Part shown: positions 44,385 through 52,330 of the stretch, in pieces
Layout: every line of letters begins with the position of its first letter
Position numbering within the stretch: the first letter of the stretch is position 1
From: an uncultured Methanobrevibacter sp.
Lineage (GTDB): Archaea; Methanobacteriota; Methanobacteria; Methanobacteriales; Methanobacteriaceae
Assembly (NCBI RefSeq): GCF_900314695.1
Contig: NZ_OMWD01000003.1
Location: 1 to 64,000 of the forward strand
Direction of reading: 5' to 3'
DNA length: 64,000 bases
The notes under the pieces: model-generated
What the model was told of the DNA's origin: nothing
Databases searched by the model: none
Seen by the model: the letters and a program-made list of their open reading frames with translations, nothing else
Position numbers and translations under genes: made by a program

Positions 44385-45029
44385 TTAGTTTCTTGGTTTT
44401 CTCTGTGGTTTCCTCTGACCTCTTGGAGGTTGTGTGAAAAGATTATACTTATTTTTACCTCTTTTTGGTGTGGAGGTATCTAATTCTTGCTGTACTCTTT
44501 TTACAATCATTCCTGCAGGGTCTGCTAGAGTAGGGAGCCTTTGTGAAAAGTCTTCAAAGCTTTCAAAAGGTTTTTCTTCCCTTGCTTCAATAATTTCCCA
44601 CATGTATTTTTTACCAATTCCAGGAATTAACTCTAATTTATGAAGTCTTGTACTTAATGCTTCAGCAGTATTAAAGAATTCAACATATTTGTCTTCTTGT
44701 GATTCAACAATGTCTCGAATAGCATATTCTAATTCTATTCTACTTGTTGCAGTTAAGTTTTCATAATCTAATTTTCCAAGAACTCTGTATATCTTATCTC
44801 TTTTGCCTTTTCCAATATACACGGTATCCTGTATTTCTAAATCTACTCCAGTCTTAGGAGCTAATTCTAGTAAAGTGAATTGTTCTGTACCAATAGCTTG
44901 AGCAATGGCTTTTCCACCAAATTTGGACATGTCGGATTTAACATATCCACGACTTAAATAGTCAAGTACAACAGCATGTTCCTCTTTTTTTACTGTTGAC
45001 GCTTTGTTATTTTTGTTTTTATTCTCCAT
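44385..45029 (-). CDS. DUF655 family HhH protein
   Basis: 214 residues. The N-terminal part has an OB-like strand set (HAVVLDYLSRGYVKSD... TVYIGKGKRDKIYRVLGKL). A helix-hairpin-helix is seen in HKLELIPGIGKKYMWEIIEAR near 150, ahead of a basic tail (RGQRKPQRKPRN). The family is archaeal and lies beside rpoF/rsmA in many genomes, so a nucleic-acid role is likely. AGTGATAAA precedes the ATG. Confidence 0.88.
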   Translation of the reverse strand: MENKNKNNKASTVKKEEHAVVLDYLSRGYVKSDMSKFGGKAIAQAIGTEQFTLLELAPKTGVDLEIQDTVYIGKGKRDKIYRVLGKLDYENLTATSRIELEYAIRDIVESQEDKYVEFFNTAEALSTRLHKLELIPGIGKKYMWEIIEAREEKPFESFEDFSQRLPTLADPAGMIVKRVQQELDTSTPKRGKNKYNLFTQPPRGQRKPQRKPRN

Positions 45030-45159
45030 TTTATCACTTCACTATTGTTTTTTCATAATCAAAAAATTGACTAAAGATAATCTTAATATAAATTATTGTT
45101 TTTAAATGTAATAAACATATCTAAAAAAAGTTAGTAGTTTATTGAAAAATAAGTAGATA

Positions 45160-45191
45160 AATAAAAAAAGAGAAATAGTTTAAGAACTATT
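45160..45191 (-). terminator. terminator after rpoF
   Basis: AATAGTT (45174-45180) / AACTATT (45185-45191), overlapping the rpoF stop; on the minus strand a T-run follows (complement of 45163-45169). It separates rpl21e-rpoF from DUF655, at least in part. Confidence 0.65.
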
Positions 45192-45534
45192 CCACAACAT
45201 CATATTGTTCTAGGATTTCTAAAATTCCTTCCATTTCTTCTTTGGTAGGTTGATATGGTTCTTTAGCAAAAATTAATCTTAAATCTGCTAAATCTTCAGG
45301 AACTAAATCCACAATATGAACTATTGCCCTAGTTCTTAAGTTAGGTAATAATTCTTGAAGCTTTTCCATAATCTCTTCACTGTCTTCCACAGAATATCTT
45401 TTGAATCTTGAAAGATGGTTTAAGGTTAAGTTTTGTTCATAGTTTAATTCATTGTCCTGTGAGAAGTCTTCAAGAATTTCTTTTACTTTTGAGCTTGGTA
45501 TTGCTTCACTATCAATTATTTCTTTTCCAATCAT
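45187..45534 (-). CDS. rpoF: RNA polymerase subunit Rpo4 (F)
   Basis: 115 residues. The family pattern is clear: EAIPSSKVKEILEDFS, LNHLSRFKRYS, IVDLVPEDLADLRLIFAKE and a C-terminal ILEILEQYDVVE. With subunit E (Rpo7) it forms the stalk of archaeal RNA polymerase. It follows rpl21e by 5 nt. Confidence 0.95.
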   Translation of the reverse strand: MIGKEIIDSEAIPSSKVKEILEDFSQDNELNYEQNLTLNHLSRFKRYSVEDSEEIMEKLQELLPNLRTRAIVHIVDLVPEDLADLRLIFAKEPYQPTKEEMEGILEILEQYDVVE

Positions 45535-45539
45535 AAAAA

Positions 45540-45830
45540 TCAGTTTTGTAATTTTAAGTGGTCTGGTCTTACGATTAAATCTTTAGCTTTGTTTCCATCT
45601 TTTAAGGATACGATGTAAGCTTTACCTTTTTGACCAGTGATTTTACCAGTTTTACCATGGAATCTAGGAGCTGGTTGTCCTTTTTGAATACTTGGGTTAA
45701 TGGTAATGTGAACTAAGTCTCCTTCTTCGAATCTTTGGAGTCTGTTAGTAATCGGGTTAGTTCTGCCCGGTCTTTGTACTTTAGTCATTTTTTTTCTTGA
45801 TCTACTTTTTAATCCTCTTGATCTTTGCAT
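45540..45830 (-). CDS. rpl21e: ribosomal protein L21e
   Basis: 96 residues: basic start MQRSRGLKSRSRKKM, then RLQRFEEGDLVHITINPSIQ and PRFHGKTGKITGQKGKAYIV, the L21e SH3-like fold. It is the first gene of the rpl21e-rpoF unit; AGAGGTTATT lies before the ATG and a large inverted repeat sits in the leader region. Confidence 0.96.
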   Translation of the reverse strand: MQRSRGLKSRSRKKMTKVQRPGRTNPITNRLQRFEEGDLVHITINPSIQKGQPAPRFHGKTGKITGQKGKAYIVSLKDGNKAKDLIVRPDHLKLQN

Positions 45831-45865
45831 TTGAATAACCTCTTAATCAGTAGTCTGGGTATAAA

Positions 45866-45919
45866 TCTATGTTATCAGCGACCTAGTATTAAAAAGCCCA
45901 TAAATACTAGTAACATAGA
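45866..45919 (-). promoter_or_regulatory. bulged inverted repeat upstream of rpl21e
   Basis: TCTATGTTA (45866-45874) and CTAGTATT (45883-45890) pair with AATACTAG (45903-45910) and TAACATAGA (45911-45919). Only an 8-nt bulge (TCAGCGAC) interrupts 17 bp. It lies 36-89 bp before the rpl21e ATG, so it may be a leader hairpin or an operator over the promoter. Confidence 0.5.
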
Positions 45920-46029
45920 ATGTTAAAATAAAAATTATCATCCAGTGATATGATAATATTATATTTTTAGTTTAATCTTATTAATATACTTTTAGTTTTT
46001 CATATCCAATTTTTGAAAATTCAAAACTA

Positions 46030-46060
46030 AAATAAAAAAAGAGAGGAAAGTTTTTCCTCT
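46030..46060 (-). terminator. terminator of the papain-like adhesin
   Basis: AGAGGAAA (46042-46049) / TTTCCTCT (46053-46060), followed on the minus strand by a T-run (complement of 46033-46040); overlaps the gene stop region. Confidence 0.75.
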
Positions 46061-49000
46061 TAAGCTTTAACTTTTAAAGTTGTTTTGATGGTGTTTCTAT
46101 TGACGCTAAATTTTATTGGGTATGTCTTTCCCGCTTTGAGCTTGCTGATAAACTTTTTATTAAAGGTAAATATGGCGTTTCCATGTTTATTGGTTTTTAT
46201 TGCATATGATTTACCATTTAATTTGAGCATTACCCATATGCGATCAATAGCAGTTTTGCCGTTTTTAACTGTTGCTTTTACAGTGAGCTTTTTAGCGGAT
46301 TTTTTCACTGTGAATTTTTTTGTTTTAAGGTTTTGTTTTACCTTAACGGTCTTTTTGATAGTTTGGCCTTTGTAGGTAGCGGTTAGTTTGTATTTTCCAG
46401 GTGTTGCTGTGTCAGGTATTTTTAAGGAAATATAACCTTTGGCATTTGTTTTTAATTTGTAGTTTTTCTTGTTAAATTTGACTTTAACTACCTGATTTTT
46501 ACCGACAGCCTTACCGTCATTTCCAATAATTTTTGCTTTAAACTTATGTCCGTCAAAGTAATACATTACAATGTTTTTAGCATCCCTGAACCTTGAAACA
46601 ACTTTGATTTTGGTTTTCTTTACTTCTTTGGTTTTTGGATTTTTAACGGAAATTGCTTGTGTTTTGGTTAATTTTTTAAATTTAAGGGTTATGTATCCGT
46701 TTTTGTCAGTTGTATATGTTTTGGATTTACCATTAATTGAGACTTTAGCCTTGGTTTTTGCTAACGCTTTTCCAGCAGAATCCACTAATTTCACTTTATA
46801 ATTATAGTTGCTTTTGTAGCCTCTTACAACATTTTTTGAAATTACTGTGTGCTTTATTTTGACATAGCTCACAATTTTTGTGTTGTTGAAAATAGTTGTA
46901 ATTTTGTATCCTCCTGGTTTGGCGTTTATACTAAGCTTAGCCAATCCGTCAGCACCTGCTGTTCGGGTATATTTCTTTTTGTTGAATATGAAAGTAACCT
47001 TTTCGCCCGGGCTTACTTTTGCAGTAAATTGTTTTGTATTTTTATAATATTTCACCAAGTTTTTAGTGACTTTAATATCGTCAATTGTGTATGCTTTTAC
47101 AATAGCTATTTGGTTAACGCTTTTAAGGTCTTGCCAGGTTTTTCCATTATTGGTACTTGCATAGCTTTTTCCGGATTCAACAGGAATTCTGGTTTTAGAA
47201 ACAGCAAACATTTTATTAGAGAATCCTACTACAAATTTATCTCCTTTTTTGACTTGGATAAGACTATTCAGTTGGATTGTTTCATATCCTCCATATTTGC
47301 TATTGCCTTTTTGTGTATGCATTTCAATACCATTTACAATTATTATCACTTCATAGGCCATGCCTGCTTTTAAAAATTGGGTTCCCACAGCTGCAATCAA
47401 TGTGTCTTCTGCAGCGACAAATTCATTGAAATACGCTGAGACCTCATTATGATAATAATTTTCTCCACCGATATCATGCTGATAAATCCTATCGTAGGAC
47501 TCGTTGGTAATAACGTAGGCAATGCTGGTAGCATCTTTTCCCATGGAAGTGTCGTAATAGGAAAGATAGAAATATCCTCCGTCTCCCCAGTCGCTTCCCC
47601 AACTGTTTTTAACTATCCATGCACCATCGCCAGGTGGTGTGATAAGGAAGTTGTGTTTGGAATAATTGTCATCCCATCCGACAATACAGACTCTGTGGTC
47701 TGTTGAATTTTTGCCGTTATAAAATTGTGCATTTGTAACAGGATTATAGTATATTGATTCATTAAAGTCTGCATAATGGTTAACCGCTACAGCTCCATAT
47801 TTTACTAGAGCGGTTTTAATTGCTTTTTCACGGTCTCCAGGTTTTTTACTGTCAGGAATAATAACAACATTTTGAATGTGAAGGTCATCGGAAGTTGTTG
47901 ACACTGGGGAAATTTTACTAAGTTCATCATACTCCTCATATTTATCAGGGAAAATTCCTAACCAATTGACCAGATAAGACCAGCCTACAAATTCACTTGC
48001 GCCTTCAGTTGTGCCTTTTTTTCCATATTCCGAATATTGAAGCCCGATATTTACACCATTATTTACGGATAATGAATATGTTTTGTTTGTATATCTGAGT
48101 AATGCAGATTCTAGGGCTGCAAAATTACCGAATTCCCAACATGAACCCATAAATCCTTGGTTTTTAACAGGTGTGACCCAACCGTAATCTCTTAAATCAT
48201 ATTTCTCTGCTCCTATTTCACCAGTAGTGTTGTCGACTATTTTAAAAGGTTCTGCTGTATTTCTGAAATTGTAAAAGTTATTTTTATTGTTGAATGATCT
48301 GACGTCATTGAAGTAACTGTTTTTTGTATTTGATTTTATTTTTCCATATACTGTGTATATGCTTGTGACATTGGAAGGATTGTTGAATGCATTGTTTTGT
48401 AAAGATAAAGTGGTATCGTATGCATAGAGTGTAGAAACGGTTGATCCAAGGTTGTCTCGGAAAACATTGTTTTTAATAGTTACGGTTCCCATATCAAAAT
48501 AACATGCTCCTCCGTAGGATACTTTATCTAATAAACTGTTGGACCTGAATAGTGAGGTTGAAATGCCTACATTAGCATAACTTGTATAGATTGCACCACC
48601 ATCGTATTCCGCTGTATTGTAAGTGAAATTTGTATCGGTAATTCTTAATTTTCCACCTAGCTGAAGGATGGCTCCTCCAAATCCAGAGTAACAATTATTA
48701 AATTTGGTGTTTTTAATTGTAACTAGTGCATTTTTGATATCATTTTCGTCTGCGGGGATATCTATAAAAATAGCACCACCATTATTGGTACTGGATATAT
48801 TGTCAAATTCACAGTCAGATATTGTTAATTTATTACTTTTTTTAAAACAAATTGCTCCTGCAGTTCTATTTGCAAGCAGGTTTTTGAATTTTGATTTGGA
48901 AATTGTTACATTGGAATATTCCTCAGCAAATATTGCAGTTGAATATTTGGAAGTTGTATTCAAAAAGTTGGAATTTGATATTTTTGCTATTGCGTTATAT

Positions 49001-49650
49001 ATGTAAATTTGACCTTTAATTGTTTTATTGGAGCTACTGATGAATGTGCACTTGTTAATGTTCAAGTCACTTCCATAAGATGTTATTGAAGCACCTTCTT
49101 CTCCGATGTTGTCAATGAAGTTACAATTTTTAATATCTGCTTTGTATCCCTTAACAAAAACGGCTCCGACTTTAATATCGTCAACGGTTCCATTACTATT
49201 ACAATTTATAAAAGTTACATTATCTAATATTAAATTGGAATAACTTACGATTGCTGAACCTGAATCACATAATCCGTTTTTAATAATTAAATTCTTTATT
49301 GTAAATGTTCCTTTACCGGAAAAATTAAATGCTTTTGCCTGATTGTCACAGTCAATTACATGATTATTACCGTTGATTTCAAAGCTATATTTATTTATAT
49401 TAATTCCTTTATCATAATTCACATCGGTTGTCTTGTTGAACTTGTAATCTGTATCTAGATCTAGTTTTGACTCTGATATACCTACATCAGCCCATAAATC
49501 TAGAAACGTACTGCTTTTTACATTATCTTCCTTTAAAACATTCTCTGCCGTGTTGTCAGTGTCGTTCAAATCAGCTGCCGATATTGCAGAGATTGAAATC
49601 AATAAAACAAACAACATGAGAGTGAATGCTACGACTTTGTTTGATTTCAT
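46060..49650 (-). CDS. adhesin-like protein with papain-like C1 peptidase domain
   Basis: About 1196 residues from ATG 49648-49650; an in-frame ATG 15 nt earlier is possible. Signal peptide ends ISAISAAD. A beta-helix region covers about 70-480, with repeated GGAI/GGAIY and N-rich turns (NNGGAIFID, FGGAILQLG, YDGGAIYTS, SYGGACYFD). A papain-like C1A domain covers about 490-750: Gln and Cys in VKNQGFMGSCWEFG, His in DHRVCIVGWDD, Asn in WIVKNSWGSDWGDGGYF. The last ~330 residues are Ig-like repeats rich in Lys and Tyr. The triad looks intact, so a surface or wall peptidase is likely. Confidence 0.87.
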   Translation of the reverse strand: MKSNKVVAFTLMLFVLLISISAISAADLNDTDNTAENVLKEDNVKSSTFLDLWADVGISESKLDLDTDYKFNKTTDVNYDKGININKYSFEINGNNHVIDCDNQAKAFNFSGKGTFTIKNLIIKNGLCDSGSAIVSYSNLILDNVTFINCNSNGTVDDIKVGAVFVKGYKADIKNCNFIDNIGEEGASITSYGSDLNINKCTFISSSNKTIKGQIYIYNAIAKISNSNFLNTTSKYSTAIFAEEYSNVTISKSKFKNLLANRTAGAICFKKSNKLTISDCEFDNISSTNNGGAIFIDIPADENDIKNALVTIKNTKFNNCYSGFGGAILQLGGKLRITDTNFTYNTAEYDGGAIYTSYANVGISTSLFRSNSLLDKVSYGGACYFDMGTVTIKNNVFRDNLGSTVSTLYAYDTTLSLQNNAFNNPSNVTSIYTVYGKIKSNTKNSYFNDVRSFNNKNNFYNFRNTAEPFKIVDNTTGEIGAEKYDLRDYGWVTPVKNQGFMGSCWEFGNFAALESALLRYTNKTYSLSVNNGVNIGLQYSEYGKKGTTEGASEFVGWSYLVNWLGIFPDKYEEYDELSKISPVSTTSDDLHIQNVVIIPDSKKPGDREKAIKTALVKYGAVAVNHYADFNESIYYNPVTNAQFYNGKNSTDHRVCIVGWDDNYSKHNFLITPPGDGAWIVKNSWGSDWGDGGYFYLSYYDTSMGKDATSIAYVITNESYDRIYQHDIGGENYYHNEVSAYFNEFVAAEDTLIAAVGTQFLKAGMAYEVIIIVNGIEMHTQKGNSKYGGYETIQLNSLIQVKKGDKFVVGFSNKMFAVSKTRIPVESGKSYASTNNGKTWQDLKSVNQIAIVKAYTIDDIKVTKNLVKYYKNTKQFTAKVSPGEKVTFIFNKKKYTRTAGADGLAKLSINAKPGGYKITTIFNNTKIVSYVKIKHTVISKNVVRGYKSNYNYKVKLVDSAGKALAKTKAKVSINGKSKTYTTDKNGYITLKFKKLTKTQAISVKNPKTKEVKKTKIKVVSRFRDAKNIVMYYFDGHKFKAKIIGNDGKAVGKNQVVKVKFNKKNYKLKTNAKGYISLKIPDTATPGKYKLTATYKGQTIKKTVKVKQNLKTKKFTVKKSAKKLTVKATVKNGKTAIDRIWVMLKLNGKSYAIKTNKHGNAIFTFNKKFISKLKAGKTYPIKFSVNRNTIKTTLKVKA

Positions 49651-49769
49651 AATACTCTCATCCATTATATTTACAATTGTTATATATAACAGATTAAAAT
49701 ATTTAAATCATTCAGTTTTGATGTGGAAATTGTTAGGTATATATGCTGATGGTTCAGTGATTAAAAAAA

Positions 49770-49804
49770 ATAAGGTGGAAAAGATAACTAAATTTAGTTA
49801 TCTT
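49770..49804 (-). terminator. palindromic terminator of nrdD
   Basis: A perfect palindrome spans 49781-49804 (arms AAGATAACTAAA / TTTAGTTATCTT). On the minus strand a T-run follows (complement of 49762-49770). It overlaps the last codons of nrdD. Confidence 0.7.
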
Positions 49805-52112
49805 CAAATCTTCTTCTGTCAATTAACTCTTGACGTTTACCTGGGTTCCATCCACCGGAAGCGGATTTTGCACGGCCTACTTGTTGTACGTATCCGGTAA
49901 TTCTGTCATACCATTCTACGTCTTCACTTTCGCCGCAGGTAGGACAAGTGGTATTTAATCCTTTCATTAAGGTTTTACATTTTAAACAGAAGCTTAATGC
50001 GGAACTGTAAGCCCAGAATCCGATATCGGATTTTCTTGCAATTTTGTCGGTTAAGCTCATTAATGAATCAGGGTCTGAGTAGGATTCTCCCATGAATGCA
50101 TGGAAGATGTGTCCACCTGGAGTTAAGCTGTGGTACTGCTCTTCAATCTTGATTTTTTCAATTAATGATGCGCCGGTGTCTACTGGTACATGGGAAGAGT
50201 TGGTGTAGTAGTTAGCGTTTCCTTCACCTTGTACAATAGCCTGATCGCCAAATTGTTTTTTATCAAGAGTTGCGAATCTGTATGCGGTTGATTCTGCAGG
50301 AGTTTGGAGAACACTCCATCTGAGTCCAGTTTCTTCCTGTAATTTTTTAGCCCTGTCATTGACGTATTCGAGACATTTTACACCAAACTTGTTTGCATCT
50401 GGGTTTTCAATGCCTTCTCCGAATAAGGATAATAACATTTCGTTAAGTCCAACGAAACCGAAGGATAATGTTGAGTTTTGGATTCTGTAGTAGGAATCTT
50501 CAGCTACTTGCTGTTTTAAGAATGGTAATATGTGGAAATCGTTTAAACATTTTAATCCTTGTTCTCTTCTAAGCATTAATGTTTCAGTTGCTAGGTCCAT
50601 GTATTCGTCTAGGTATTCAAATACTTGGGTTTCATCTTTGGATTGGTATCCGATTCTTGGGAAGTTTAAGGTTACGTATGCGAGGTTACCTGTTCTTAAA
50701 CAGTCTTGATCCCAGTCACCAGTCCAGGTATCTTGTAAACAGGTTCTGCAACCCATGTAGTTTGCCATTTTTCCTCTGTATTTAGGGAACATGTTTACAA
50801 AGTAGGATGAACCGTATTTTGCAGATAATTCATGTACCAAACGGATGTCATCATCATATTCGCTGGTCATTGTTTCAGGTCTTAAGGTGTAAATTGTATT
50901 TGGGAATAAATGAGGTTTGCCTTCATTGTCTCCAGCGAGTAAGGTTTCAGTAAATGCTCTTTGGATTAATCTGGTTTCTTCTTCAAAGTCAGCATAGGTT
51001 CCGACTACTTGACCTTTAGGTCCGTATGCGGTTTCATCTTTTAGGAAATCAGGAACACCGAATTCCAATGCCATACTTGTAAATGGAACTTGTGAACCTC
51101 TTGCAGCGTAAGCCATGTTTAGGTTGTAAACGAGCATTTGAACTGCTTGTTTGATTTCATCGTATGTTCTTCCTCTTGCAAATGGTGCTACAAATACGTT
51201 CCAAAGGGACATTCCTTGTCCTCCGGACATGTTTTGTTGTGCTGCAAGCATGATTTCACCAGTGTGGTTCATTAAGGTTTCCATGTGGTTAGGTGCGCCT
51301 GCAATGGAGGTGTGGTCACCAGTACCGTCAACTTTAAGTCCGTATTTGATGAATGTTCTGATGTCGTGTTGCATACAGTTTAGAGGTCTTCCTGCGAAGA
51401 ATTCCAAATCGTGAATGTGGATGTCACCTGCCATGTGTGCATCTGCCAAGTGTGCTGGTAACATTTTTAATAATGCGTATTGTTTTAAAGCTTCGTCTGC
51501 TACGTGTTTGTGAATACTTTCAGGGTTGTGAATCATGTTTGCATTATCTCTGTTACCGTTTTCGATTAAAGAGGTAATGTTGTATACAGGAATACCTAAA
51601 CGGGTGTAACGGCTTCTTAAGTCTTCCAATCCGTATTCGATTAATTTTGTGTTAACCATTTCCCTGATCATTGGAGCGGTCAAGTATTCGACGTTTAATT
51701 TCTTGAGTTCTTTCCAGGTTTCAGTAGCGATTTCAAAAGCGGTTTCTTGGCTAGCACCGGTTTCTTCAATTAAAGTGTTTGCAATTTTTGATAAATCGAA
51801 TGCTTCGATTGTATCTCTTGATGTACGAACTTTTAATTGGGTGCTTGCTAAGTATTTGTTTGCAATTTCTGTGTCGATGTCTTCAAGACATTCGTAAACG
51901 ATTTTTTTGATTTCTTTGGTTGTAATTCCATCATATAATTGGGATACAACGGTTGCTACAATCTTATCAGATTCAAAAAAAGGAGTTTCAACCATTACTA
52001 AAGATTTTACTAATTTTTCGTAGCTGAATCTCTCTTTTATACCATTATTTTTCTCTACGTTTATTTTAACGGATTCATTTAAATTATTTCCGATTTCTGA
52101 ACTTCTTTCCAT
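49794..52112 (-). CDS. nrdD: anaerobic (class III) ribonucleotide reductase
   Basis: 772 residues. N-terminal ATP-cone (KNNGIKERFSYEKLVKSLVM...) to about 110, then the 10-stranded barrel with HIHDLEFFAGRPLNCMQHD near 235 and CRTCLQDTW near 458. The C-terminal zinc site is CLKCKTLM...CPTCGE and the glycyl radical lies in RITGYVQQVGRAKS near 735. It makes dNTPs without oxygen. No nrdG activase gene is in the window. GGTGGATAAT precedes the ATG, and two palindromic operators lie 59-138 bp upstream. Confidence 0.95.
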   Translation of the reverse strand: MERSSEIGNNLNESVKINVEKNNGIKERFSYEKLVKSLVMVETPFFESDKIVATVVSQLYDGITTKEIKKIVYECLEDIDTEIANKYLASTQLKVRTSRDTIEAFDLSKIANTLIEETGASQETAFEIATETWKELKKLNVEYLTAPMIREMVNTKLIEYGLEDLRSRYTRLGIPVYNITSLIENGNRDNANMIHNPESIHKHVADEALKQYALLKMLPAHLADAHMAGDIHIHDLEFFAGRPLNCMQHDIRTFIKYGLKVDGTGDHTSIAGAPNHMETLMNHTGEIMLAAQQNMSGGQGMSLWNVFVAPFARGRTYDEIKQAVQMLVYNLNMAYAARGSQVPFTSMALEFGVPDFLKDETAYGPKGQVVGTYADFEEETRLIQRAFTETLLAGDNEGKPHLFPNTIYTLRPETMTSEYDDDIRLVHELSAKYGSSYFVNMFPKYRGKMANYMGCRTCLQDTWTGDWDQDCLRTGNLAYVTLNFPRIGYQSKDETQVFEYLDEYMDLATETLMLRREQGLKCLNDFHILPFLKQQVAEDSYYRIQNSTLSFGFVGLNEMLLSLFGEGIENPDANKFGVKCLEYVNDRAKKLQEETGLRWSVLQTPAESTAYRFATLDKKQFGDQAIVQGEGNANYYTNSSHVPVDTGASLIEKIKIEEQYHSLTPGGHIFHAFMGESYSDPDSLMSLTDKIARKSDIGFWAYSSALSFCLKCKTLMKGLNTTCPTCGESEDVEWYDRITGYVQQVGRAKSASGGWNPGKRQELIDRRRFEDN

Positions 52113-52170
52113 ATATTATCCACCTTATTCATTCTATATTAATTAATATTGAATTTAATTGTATAATTAT

Positions 52171-52190
52171 TGTTCGTATTAATACGAACA
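52171..52190. promoter_or_regulatory. nrdD operator 1, perfect palindrome
   Basis: TGTTCGTATTAATACGAACA is a perfect 20-bp palindrome, 59 bp before the nrdD ATG. Confidence 0.75.
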
Positions 52191-52230
52191 TAGTTACACT
52201 TAATTCATTTATCTTTTTTAGTATATATAT

Positions 52231-52250
52231 TGTTCGTCTTGATACGAACA
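52231..52250. promoter_or_regulatory. nrdD operator 2, near-perfect palindrome
   Basis: TGTTCGTCTTGATACGAACA has 7-bp arms TGTTCGT/ACGAACA, centred exactly 60 bp from operator 1. Confidence 0.7.
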
Positions 52251-52255
52251 ATGTT

Positions 52256-52328
52256 TGTGCTCTCTGAAATTTACTATATTATTAATATTAAAAATATGAT
52301 GTCCGAGAGCACATGAAAAGTAATCATG
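52256..52328 (-). promoter_or_regulatory. upstream region of nrdD with shared promoter-proximal motif
   Basis: A 9-bp inverted repeat TGTGCTCTC (52256-52264) / GAGAGCACA (52305-52313) brackets an AT-rich segment. On the minus strand the right end reads TTACTTTTCATGTGCTC, closely matching TTACTTTTCACATGCTC at 63274-63290 upstream of the sugar kinase. AT-rich, TATA-like sequence follows in both. The polC stop is just beyond. Confidence 0.45.
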
Positions 52329-52330
52329 AT

